Origin: CAZQSL01 sp964595945
GTDB lineage: Bacteria; UBP15; UBA6099; JAJRTR01
Reading direction: 5' to 3'
Assembly (NCBI GenBank): GCA_964595945.1
Contig: CAZQSL010000078.1
Coordinates: 1-17,098 of the forward strand
Length of the DNA stretch: 17,098 nt
Shown here: positions 7,951 to 15,422 of the stretch, piece after piece
Layout: each line of letters begins with the position of its first letter
Position numbering within the stretch: position 1 is the stretch's first letter
Position numbers and translations under genes: made by a program
The notes under the pieces: model-generated
What the model was told of the DNA's origin: nothing
Seen by the model: the letters and a program-made list of their open reading frames with translations, nothing else
The model's database searches: none

Positions 7951-8843
7951 AAAGCATCGAACTTGCCCTCTCATACCGATGCAACAACCATTGCCTGTAC
8001 TGCATGCTCCCCCACTACAGCCGCGATGCCTCCATGCCGCCACGCATGGTCGCGGAAAAGCTCGGCGAAGCAAAAAGAGCGGGAGCCGACAATGTGCTTT
8101 TTTCCGGCGGAGAGCCCACCATCATCTCCTCTCTCCCGAAATATGCCCGCATCGCACGCGAACTCGGCTTTTCTTCGATCACCGTACGTACCAACGCCAT
8201 GATGACGGCCTATCCCGAATTTGTCACCCGGATGTCTTCGGCAGGCGTCACCAGATGGAGCGTTTCTCTCAAGTCACACGAGCAGCAGGTGCATGACTCG
8301 CTCAGCCTCGTCGACGGCGGATTCCCCATTGTGCTGAAGGGACTCGATAATCTCACCAATGCTGGCTGCGCCATCGAATGCGACTTCCTGATCCACGCGC
8401 GAAACTTTCGAAGACTCCCGGACGCTGTCGCATTTTTCATCGAAAGGGGAATTGTCCGCTACAATTTTCAATTGATCTCATCATGGTTCGCCCCAACCGG
8501 CAAACTCCACGATCTTCTCACGCCAATCGACGACATCGCTCCTTTTTTCATGGAGGCAGCGGCCATCGCGGAGTCTTGTCCCCAGGGCCATGCCATCACA
8601 TACGACATACCGCCCTGCTTCACTTCGGGAAACGGACACTTTTTCCGCGACCTGAAATCCGTCGGCCTTGTCGTCACTGATCCGGGCGGGCACAGCTTTC
8701 CGGTCGACTCTTCTCCCCTTCACGGGAAAACACGTATCCCCGCCTGCTCTCTATGTCCTCACTCGACTGCCTGCGACGGACTCCGCGATGATTACATCGA
8801 AATTTTCGGATTCCCTGCTTCTTTGCCTGTCTTCGATCAGTGA
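7947..8843 (+). CDS. Compact radical SAM protein with CxxCx5CxG motif
   Basis: 298 residues from ATG 7947. The open frame extends upstream but only as a shadow of the previous gene; the chosen ATG follows GAGGGCGG and forms an ATGA overlap with the preceding stop. Family hallmarks are CNNHCLYC almost at the N-terminus (C12, C16, C19), SGGEPT, VRTNAM and WSVSLKSH. The tail has PPC (C224) and CSLCPHSTACDG (C267, C270, C276) followed by Y and G, which predicts a second iron-sulfur cluster. It is about the minimum size for a full barrel plus auxiliary-cluster tail. It shares the tail motif with its operon partner, so the two may act on the same substrate in turn (inference). Confidence 0.94.
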   Translation: MKSIELALSYRCNNHCLYCMLPHYSRDASMPPRMVAEKLGEAKRAGADNVLFSGGEPTIISSLPKYARIARELGFSSITVRTNAMMTAYPEFVTRMSSAGVTRWSVSLKSHEQQVHDSLSLVDGGFPIVLKGLDNLTNAGCAIECDFLIHARNFRRLPDAVAFFIERGIVRYNFQLISSWFAPTGKLHDLLTPIDDIAPFFMEAAAIAESCPQGHAITYDIPPCFTSGNGHFFRDLKSVGLVVTDPGGHSFPVDSSPLHGKTRIPACSLCPHSTACDGLRDDYIEIFGFPASLPVFDQ

Positions 8844-8850
8844 CGCCCGC

Positions 8851-8867
8851 GCTGTCAAGTTGACAGC
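8851..8867. promoter_or_regulatory. Palindrome overlapping the -35 box (possible operator)
   Basis: GCTGTCAA, one central base, then TTGACAGC form a perfect 8+8 inverted repeat, and the right arm contains the TTGACA -35 element of the next promoter. No T-run follows, so a terminator for the preceding operon is less likely than a repressor site. Confidence 0.45.
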
Positions 8868-8887
8868 CATTCTCAGCTTCCTATACT
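8860..8887 (+). promoter_or_regulatory. Promoter of the 8948 gene
   Basis: A perfect TTGACA (8860-8865) and TATACT (8882-8887) are 16 bp apart; an alternative -10, TACTAT at 8884-8889, gives 18 bp. A start near 8895 leaves a leader of about 53 nt ending in a good ribosome site. Confidence 0.65.
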
Positions 8888-8947
8888 ATAGTGATGAAGT
8901 GAAAACCTGACTCGCGTCAGGGATTATTCAAAGGTGGAAAATTCAAC

Positions 8948-10150
8948 ATGAAAAAACGGATAATGATCGCAGCCGCGTTTATCGTATTGTTCGGCACCCA
9001 GATCTCGATGGCAGAAACCGGCCCGGAAAAAGTGCTTTCACCCGCCATTGACAAGGATATCGAAACAAGATCGGCCGCAACGGCTACTGTCGTCCCTGTT
9101 GCACCCGTGAAGAATATAACCATCGATGACAACGGTGACCCCGTTTTCACTGAACTATACAAAAAACGGTATGCGGATAAGATGAAAACTGCTGTCGATA
9201 GCTGCATTAAATCCACCACCCCGCTACCGCGACAGGCTTTCAACAAAGCAATGGCAAATGTTGAATTTCACTTGAACGTCAGTGGCTATATGCTGTGCAA
9301 ACAGTACGTCGACAAAAAAAACACATCGTGCAACCTCGACTCTATCAGATCGAAATTCCCTGAAAAACAAACCTCGCAATACACAATGACTCCGGCCGAA
9401 ACAGCAGAGCTCAAAAATGCGCTTGGCAATATCGAAGAATATTGCACCGGCGAATACCTCCTCCTCAAGCTCTTTCAGGGCGGCAAGCAGATCATGAACG
9501 GCAAACCCCTTGACGAATTCATCTGCGGCATGGCACAGGTCAAATCGCCGCAACAACTCGCCGAGTGCAAACAGACGGCAGGCCACCTCGTCGCAGCTCT
9601 CGAACGCAAGAACATTGACGAATGCAATGAGATTTCCACATCCATCCCGATCTTCAATTCCTTCAGGACTCTCTGCCGGACATGGACTACGGGCAATCTG
9701 AAAAACTGTGAGGGAATGGACCCGGATTTCTGCGTTCGCACGCTCACCGCATACGATGTCATTCACAACAACAACTCGAAGTCACTTTCCGATCCTGTCA
9801 TCGTCAACTCTTCTTTTTATCCCGTGCTCAAAGCGGTTTCCGGCAAAACCAACTGCGATGACTTCTACTCTTCCACTCTGATCCCTTCCGCCTGCAAGGC
9901 AGTCGCCACACAAACTATAACCGACTTTTACAGCACTGAAATCAAGGAAGCTATAGAGATCAAGAAAGCTGAAGACAAGGCCGCAAAGGAAGCCGCAGCC
10001 ATCAGAGACGCAGTAGAAGCCCCAATAAAAAAAGCTATCGAGGAAGCGGAGAAGAAAGCCGCAGAGAAAGAAGCGGAGGCCACAAAAGAAGCCGCTGGGT
10101 CCAACAACGCAGTCGAGAAACCGGCAACCCCTAATGATGCTGGCAAATGA
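8948..10150 (+). CDS. Secreted cysteine-rich protein of unknown function with Ala/Lys/Glu-rich tail
   Basis: 400 residues; ATG 8948 follows AAGGTGG by about 10 nt. An N-terminal Sec signal peptide is clear: MKKR, a hydrophobic core of about 14 residues and a likely cleavage after SMA near residue 22. A Pro/Val/Ala linker follows. The region from about 85 to 315 holds twelve cysteines spaced about every 10-40 residues (contexts such as DSCIK, YMLCK, EYCTG, FICGM, DECNE, TNCDD). An even number suggests six disulfides in an extracytoplasmic fold (inference). The last 80 residues are a charged, Ala-rich helix or coiled coil (EEAEKKAAEKEAEATKEA) ending in a Pro/Asn/Gly tail. No lipobox or anchor is seen. 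I recognise no family. It has its own promoter and sits between the two rSAM blocks, so it could be their substrate, a carrier or an unrelated resident. Confidence 0.88.
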   Translation: MKKRIMIAAAFIVLFGTQISMAETGPEKVLSPAIDKDIETRSAATATVVPVAPVKNITIDDNGDPVFTELYKKRYADKMKTAVDSCIKSTTPLPRQAFNKAMANVEFHLNVSGYMLCKQYVDKKNTSCNLDSIRSKFPEKQTSQYTMTPAETAELKNALGNIEEYCTGEYLLLKLFQGGKQIMNGKPLDEFICGMAQVKSPQQLAECKQTAGHLVAALERKNIDECNEISTSIPIFNSFRTLCRTWTTGNLKNCEGMDPDFCVRTLTAYDVIHNNNSKSLSDPVIVNSSFYPVLKAVSGKTNCDDFYSSTLIPSACKAVATQTITDFYSTEIKEAIEIKKAEDKAAKEAAAIRDAVEAPIKKAIEEAEKKAAEKEAEATKEAAGSNNAVEKPATPNDAGK

Positions 10151-10213
10151 CCCGCAGTTGATGCCTGCCATAGATAGGGGATTTTCCGCCTTCACGGCGA
10201 ACGGCGGCTCGAT

Positions 10214-13200
10214 ATGATTTATACCATATATCTTGGCCCTTCCAACTGTGGCTGTCCCGTATGCAAATCCGATAATTTGCGGTTTTTTCTCAACGAACAC
10301 AATCTGCGCGACACACAGGATCACATCCTGTTTACAAAACCGCCCGCGATTTTCATCCACACGGAATCACTCCGCTTTGGCCATGCGGACCTGGCTTTCA
10401 TCGACTTTGCCAACCATCGCGGCATCCCCACTGTTTTATGTCTGCCGGACAATCTGCTCGGCCAGATCGAGAGTTGCCGCACCATTCTTAATTCATGTAT
10501 TTCCGGAGTTTCGCTGCTTACCCCAGACGCATCGAAAATTGATCATGTCGCCGAACTATGGGAATCGTTCATCTGCCGCATACACGCTTCGCGCAACATC
10601 CCCACTCTCGAAATCATGATCCCCCTGACTCCGGGAAACATCGGACATATCGAGAAATATTTGAATCTGCCGTATCCAGAGATCGTCCCTCAGGCTTCCA
10701 TCACCACGACTCTTTTCGCCAACTGGGACCCATCGCTACCCTCAAGCATACCGTCACCTGCAACGATCAAAAAAAATGCACCTCTCTGGTACGCTGCTTC
10801 GCGCCGTGCCCACACAGGACTCGCTTTTTTCGACGTGCCGCTCTGTCTGCTCGCTCCTGATCTCATGCACCTTGCCCGTCCGAACGCCAATCGCGCCCGC
10901 GTTTCTTTTCCATCAAGTTGCCTCCGGTGCGTCCTCAATCCCATCTGTCCAGGCTTTCACGACAATGCCGCAACCACCCCAATCACTTCCTTCAGCGAAA
11001 TCCCCCGTTTTTCGCGCCCCCCGATCCTTGCGGCTCTCAATCACGCCAGTGACAGTACGATCAACATATCATCGCCAATCGCAGCGGCACGCACGTCGTC
11101 AGACGGCAACTCCCTGACATCCATACAGATTCTCGAAATCCTCACTCCCCCTGCCACCGGTCACGCGACGGCCGTTTCACTGTCTGCGACAGACCTCTCC
11201 GCGTCAGAAGCCACCACCGCATCTAAGATTGCCGGATGGCTCGGCCTGTCCATGCTGTGGCGCACGGGATATGGGCAATCCTTCACTACGCCGCAATCTC
11301 CCAATTGCAGCACCGCTGTCGAACTACCCCTATCGCAGGCTGACACTCTGCCGCAGATTGTGAAATCATTTCCGGACACACGGATTATCATTGTCAATGA
11401 TACCCCGGGCGCGCCGCTTGCCCGGCCGATCGCTCATCTCGAATCCCTCATGGAAACACTCCACGGCTCTGGCTGCCGCATCCCTCCCATTCATGTCGAA
11501 GGGATTCCACTTTGCCTGTTCACCAGCCACCAGCACCTTTTCACTCCTCAATCCGGCAAAGTTAATTCATCCCCCCTGATATGCTCATCATGCGGCTTCT
11601 CATCGATCTGCCCGGGCCCATCGCATGACTACGTCCTCCAGAACGGCACATCCGGGATCCGCCCCAACTCCAAATCTGCCCAATCGGAAATCGTTTTCAC
11701 CTTTTCGCGAAAACTCACAGCAGCCGGCCAGCATTGTCCATTCACTGATTCGCCGGCACTCGCTCCAGAAAAAACTTTCGTGATTCAAAACGATGGTTCA
11801 TTCGATCTGTACGAGACGGACGCCAGTCCTTCCGACTGCCTCGCCATCGCCGCAAAAAACTTCTCGGAACACATTTACGCCGCAGATCGCAGCGCCACAT
11901 ATTCACTATCCGCCAAGTGCCGGGACTGCACAAGACTCTTTGAATGCTCCGGTGTGTTTACTCCATTATCAGCAGCACCATCGCCGCCCTTACCCACAAT
12001 CACCGAAGGCCCTGTCCTTTGCATCACACGCGATGGCGTGCCACCCGGATTTCACCCGGCAGGGGCTTCATCGCTATCAATCCGCAATTTCTCACCAGCC
12101 AGAATCACTCAATACGCAACCGCGATCTTTCACGACTGTTCAGACATGATTCCTTCGCCACTCGAATTCATGCAGCAGCTCAGCGAATCAGCATGCCCGG
12201 CGACTCGTTTTCTCTTCACGGGGCGCGAACGCATGATCATCGCCGGCACCCCTGCCGTCATTTCTGACATCCCCTGCATCATGCCTTCAGCGGTCGCAGA
12301 CTCCGCGCGCGCCGCCGGACTCGCCACTGTCGATCACTTTCGATTCGTACAGTCAGACGTCAACTTCTGGTGCGTCGTGTTTGAAAAACCCGTCATCCCC
12401 ACACATCCTGCGACTCGCGAAATGCTTGCCTCTTTCTTCCTCATACGTACATGCGTCGCCAACTGCGTCATGTGCAACATCCAGAATTTTTTCGTCAATT
12501 CATCCATGAAGCTACAAAACGCCCTCTCCGTGCTCGACCAGCTCCGCCTCAACGGTTATGAATACGTCGATCTGTTCGGCGGCGAAGTAACTCTCCGTGA
12601 CGATCTCGATTTCATCGTAGCGTATGCCTCTGCCATCGGCCTCAAGCCAATGATCATCACGACCGGACACAACCTCGAAGCTGACCGCCTCCGCAGACTC
12701 GCCTGCTCCGGGCTCGTCAAATGCTCCGTCAGCCTCGACGCCCCCAACGCATTCCTGCACGATGCCATAAAAGGCGCGCGTGGACTTTTCAGCCGCGCCA
12801 CAAAAGCGATAGCCATTCTCGGCACAACCAGCTATGTCGACGCCGATGTCAACATGGTACTGCTGCCGGACAACTATGTGCTCGCAGCCGAAACCCTTCG
12901 CATCGCCGGTGACAGCGGCATCCGTACGGCGCGCTTCTTCTTCTGCCTGTCATCACCGGCAACATCTCCGGTGCCACGCACTCTCACCACCGCTCAACTG
13001 CGCGACTTCCTCGACAACATACTCCCTGAAATGGAAAGATATGCCGCCAAGAAAAATATCGCGCTCGACATAAGACCGGAACTCCCGCCGCGCTCTGACA
13101 TGGACGAATGGAACGCCAGGATTGCGGATGGCCGCTACAACCCCGTCTACGGCGACGAATCCCTGATATGCTCCGCCCCCGACGTGCGGCTCCTTGTCGA

Positions 13201-13399
13201 TCTCGATGGCAATGTGTATCCTTGCGAAGTACCTCTGCTTTTCGCGTCTTGCCACACTGTCGGCAATATCTTCGAGCACAATTTGATGAGCATCATCAAT
13301 TCCCGGGCGATGTATGACTTCAAACAAATTGCCGGCCACACCCCGGAGTGCCGCATGTGTTTCGGCGCAATGCCGTCCCGCAAAGACCCACTCGCCTGA
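10214..13399 (+). CDS. Multimodular radical SAM/SPASM protein with degenerate rSAM-like N-terminal modules
   Basis: 1061 residues, more than twice a normal SPASM enzyme. The C-terminal 330 residues are a complete rSAM-SPASM enzyme: CVANCVMC (C747, C751, C754), FGGEVT, CSVSLDAP, and SPASM-type cysteines C986, C1004, C1013, C1046 and C1049. The first 250 residues read as a decayed rSAM module: SNCGCPVC (residues 10-17) in place of CxxxCxxC, TESL where GGEP is expected, then VPLC and CLRCVLNPICPG (C236, C239, C245). Residues about 255-480 repeat the pattern with no first cluster motif but IPLC and CSSCGFSSICPG (C457, C460, C466). A third, short module has CRDCTRLFECSG (C569, C572, C578). Residues about 600-735 resemble a methyltransferase-like alpha/beta fold without motif I (weak). 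ATG 10214 has only a poor GGCGG ribosome site. Role unknown; scaffolding or substrate docking by the dead modules is inference. Confidence 0.9.
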   Translation: MIYTIYLGPSNCGCPVCKSDNLRFFLNEHNLRDTQDHILFTKPPAIFIHTESLRFGHADLAFIDFANHRGIPTVLCLPDNLLGQIESCRTILNSCISGVSLLTPDASKIDHVAELWESFICRIHASRNIPTLEIMIPLTPGNIGHIEKYLNLPYPEIVPQASITTTLFANWDPSLPSSIPSPATIKKNAPLWYAASRRAHTGLAFFDVPLCLLAPDLMHLARPNANRARVSFPSSCLRCVLNPICPGFHDNAATTPITSFSEIPRFSRPPILAALNHASDSTINISSPIAAARTSSDGNSLTSIQILEILTPPATGHATAVSLSATDLSASEATTASKIAGWLGLSMLWRTGYGQSFTTPQSPNCSTAVELPLSQADTLPQIVKSFPDTRIIIVNDTPGAPLARPIAHLESLMETLHGSGCRIPPIHVEGIPLCLFTSHQHLFTPQSGKVNSSPLICSSCGFSSICPGPSHDYVLQNGTSGIRPNSKSAQSEIVFTFSRKLTAAGQHCPFTDSPALAPEKTFVIQNDGSFDLYETDASPSDCLAIAAKNFSEHIYAADRSATYSLSAKCRDCTRLFECSGVFTPLSAAPSPPLPTITEGPVLCITRDGVPPGFHPAGASSLSIRNFSPARITQYATAIFHDCSDMIPSPLEFMQQLSESACPATRFLFTGRERMIIAGTPAVISDIPCIMPSAVADSARAAGLATVDHFRFVQSDVNFWCVVFEKPVIPTHPATREMLASFFLIRTCVANCVMCNIQNFFVNSSMKLQNALSVLDQLRLNGYEYVDLFGGEVTLRDDLDFIVAYASAIGLKPMIITTGHNLEADRLRRLACSGLVKCSVSLDAPNAFLHDAIKGARGLFSRATKAIAILGTTSYVDADVNMVLLPDNYVLAAETLRIAGDSGIRTARFFFCLSSPATSPVPRTLTTAQLRDFLDNILPEMERYAAKKNIALDIRPELPPRSDMDEWNARIADGRYNPVYGDESLICSAPDVRLLVDLDGNVYPCEVPLLFASCHTVGNIFEHNLMSIINSRAMYDFKQIAGHTPECRMCFGAMPSRKDPLA

Positions 13400-13448
13400 T
13401 ATCCATTCATTTTTCGACGTTTCCAATGTGGCTGTGAATTATTTCCCT

Positions 13449-13454
13449 TATAAT
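13449..13454 (+). promoter_or_regulatory. Possible -10 box directing a leaderless transcript
   Basis: A perfect TATAAT ends 6 nt before ATG 13461, placing the expected transcription start on the start codon itself. No good -35 box is found at 16-18 bp spacing, so this is weak on its own. The lack of any ribosome site before the ATG makes it worth noting. Confidence 0.35.
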
Positions 13455-13460
13455 TATTTT

Positions 13461-15422
13461 ATGACAGAGAGAGAAACACGAGTGGCGCGCCTATTGCGTA
13501 CCATCGCTGAGATACACCCTCATTACTGGACGACTTCGTACCAGCGGGGAAAGCTGCTGCATGGCGTTCCCTCTCCCGCACCCGACACTCTCACGATGCA
13601 TATCACCGACGCCTGCCAGCTCAGATGTCCTTTCTGTTTCGCGGCAGGGTCAACCCGCCGCCACCACCTCACACGCGACGAAATGCGATCCATCATCGAC
13701 TCTTTCACAGGCCTCTCGCGCATGATTGTTCTCGGTGGCGAGCCCTTGTCTCATCCGGATATCGACTGGCTCCTGGACTATGCTTCGACCAGAGTGTCGG
13801 AGATCGAATTTTTCACTAACGGGCTCCCACTCGTTGACAGATCATGGAATATCCCTGACAGGGATGATTGCACTGAAGGTCTCGCGACCATCACTCTCAC
13901 ATTTTCGATCGACGATCACCACCGCCAGCAGATCGGTGAAAGCAAGTACCGCGAAATCGCCGAACTTGCCCTTTCCCTGCGCGAAACAGACGCGGCGCGG
14001 GTGAGATTCAATATCACCGATCCGCGTTTTTTCAGCGGTGGCTATCTCAATTACACAGCCCTGCGCGATCTGCTGCACGATTACCACCCTTCCCTGCGCG
14101 ACTGTTTCGACGACTCTTTCCATGCGCGCCGCATCGACGATGTATTCTACTTCAATCCGGTCATCTGCCATGGCGGCTGCGATGATCAGGGCGAGCCGCT
14201 CGACTTGTCCTCACTAATGTCTCGTTTTGAACTTGTCGCGGGAAGGCACCGCACCAATGGCCGGCCCGTCCTGCTCAACAATCTCACGGCTCTGTGGATG
14301 GACAACCCTCCTGACAACATGATTGTCAGCTACCTCGACACTTCCGATCTGTTTGAGCCGATCCTCGATCAGTACCTGCAGCGCCTGCCCGACACCTCCG
14401 CCGCACCTGTCATCAGAGATGTCGTGCGCTGGCTTTCAACGGGAAACGATGCCTCTTGCAGCAACGCCTTGTCTGCTCTTTCACGCCTCGACAGCGACCC
14501 GATAGCCAGGACACTACGGTATGCACTCGAATCGCGGGACAAACTCGCTACATGTGAAATCATTTCTCTTTTCCCCCAATGGCTGCTGTTTTCCGGCTGG
14601 CCCCAGTCGTATGACCGTATGATACAATCCGCTCATGACACAATTTTTCGGACAGCCATCACTCCATGCAAGTTTCCCATCCGGCTGACTGCCACCCATT
14701 CGGGCCCGCACATCCCGTGGGCTGCCGTTAGCGGTGTGCTGTCCGATGCAGACTTCGCGTCGCAGACCCGCAGCATGCTGATTTCCGCGGCACGCACTTT
14801 TCACTCACATTTCTCTAACGCTCAAATCCCCATGCAGGACGGTTCACATATATACTTGTCAGGACTTGTCACGGCCGCCAGCCGATACGTGCCACTCAGC
14901 GAATCCACACTTATCGACAACCTTACACCTGCCCACTCGGAGTCGCCCCTATATCTACTGCTTCCGGAAATCATCAGCAGCGAAGGCACACTTTCATTTG
15001 CAATCAGACACCTGGTCTTTGTTTCTGCGACCGATGAGGCGGCGCTGCGGGAAGCATATTCCAGCTTGTTTGCCATGATCGCCAGATTGTTCAATGAAAG
15101 CCAGATCGAAATCATTCGTCAGGAATTCGCCGCTATCCATTCCCCCTGTGAAATGATGCTCCCCCCACGCCTGACACCAACCGGCCCCCCCCCAATTGTG
15201 TCATGCAACGCAGTCACCGTTTTCCAGACACTCTTCCGCGACCCGGCAACGCACGCTTTCCCATACGGCCAGCAAGACCTCGCTGCCGCTGTCGCCGCCA
15301 TACCACTCACTGGCTTCTTCCCAGAGTCTGTCAGCGCCCTTCGAGACGAACTCGACTACTGGGCGCACCAGTCTTCTGCGGTAAATACTAATCGGAATGA
15401 GGATCGGACACAGCATGTCTGA
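13461..15422 (+). CDS. Radical SAM protein with long uncharacterised C-terminal region
   Basis: 653 residues from ATG 13461. The frame is open further upstream, but that stretch overlaps the previous gene in another frame. The rSAM start is MHITDACQLRCPFC (C52, C56, C59), with VLGGEPLSHPD and FFTNGLP following. The barrel seems short and ends near residue 235 at NPVICHGGC. About 400 more residues follow without a motif I recognise; they are predicted mixed helical, with scattered cysteines but no CxxC cluster pattern. The start lacks a Shine-Dalgarno sequence, and TATAAT lies 7 nt upstream, suggesting a leaderless start. A run of nine C at 15185-15193 (around residue 576) could slip and truncate the last 75 residues. 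The stop overlaps the next start by 8 nt, so the two are coupled. rSAM identity is firm; role unknown. Confidence 0.9.
   Translation: MTERETRVARLLRTIAEIHPHYWTTSYQRGKLLHGVPSPAPDTLTMHITDACQLRCPFCFAAGSTRRHHLTRDEMRSIIDSFTGLSRMIVLGGEPLSHPDIDWLLDYASTRVSEIEFFTNGLPLVDRSWNIPDRDDCTEGLATITLTFSIDDHHRQQIGESKYREIAELALSLRETDAARVRFNITDPRFFSGGYLNYTALRDLLHDYHPSLRDCFDDSFHARRIDDVFYFNPVICHGGCDDQGEPLDLSSLMSRFELVAGRHRTNGRPVLLNNLTALWMDNPPDNMIVSYLDTSDLFEPILDQYLQRLPDTSAAPVIRDVVRWLSTGNDASCSNALSALSRLDSDPIARTLRYALESRDKLATCEIISLFPQWLLFSGWPQSYDRMIQSAHDTIFRTAITPCKFPIRLTATHSGPHIPWAAVSGVLSDADFASQTRSMLISAARTFHSHFSNAQIPMQDGSHIYLSGLVTAASRYVPLSESTLIDNLTPAHSESPLYLLLPEIISSEGTLSFAIRHLVFVSATDEAALREAYSSLFAMIARLFNESQIEIIRQEFAAIHSPCEMMLPPRLTPTGPPPIVSCNAVTVFQTLFRDPATHAFPYGQQDLAAAVAAIPLTGFFPESVSALRDELDYWAHQSSAVNTNRNEDRTQHV
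15185..15193 (+). repeat. Nine-C homopolymer inside the 13461 gene
   Basis: Nine consecutive C encode the Pro run in TGPPPIV. The frame is intact at nine. Tracts this long are prone to slippage, and loss or gain of one base would shift the final 75 codons. Confidence 0.8.

Noticed and set aside
10186..10207. CCGCC/GGCGG inverted repeat before the 10214 gene
   Set aside because: Only 5-bp arms around a 12-nt loop with no T-run; it is too weak to call a terminator or a ribosome-site switch.
13314..13460. Upstream extension of the 13461 gene to an ATG inside the previous gene
   Set aside because: The added 49 residues overlap the end of the 10214 gene in another frame and show no rSAM features; ATG 13461 gives the usual short lead to the first cysteine.
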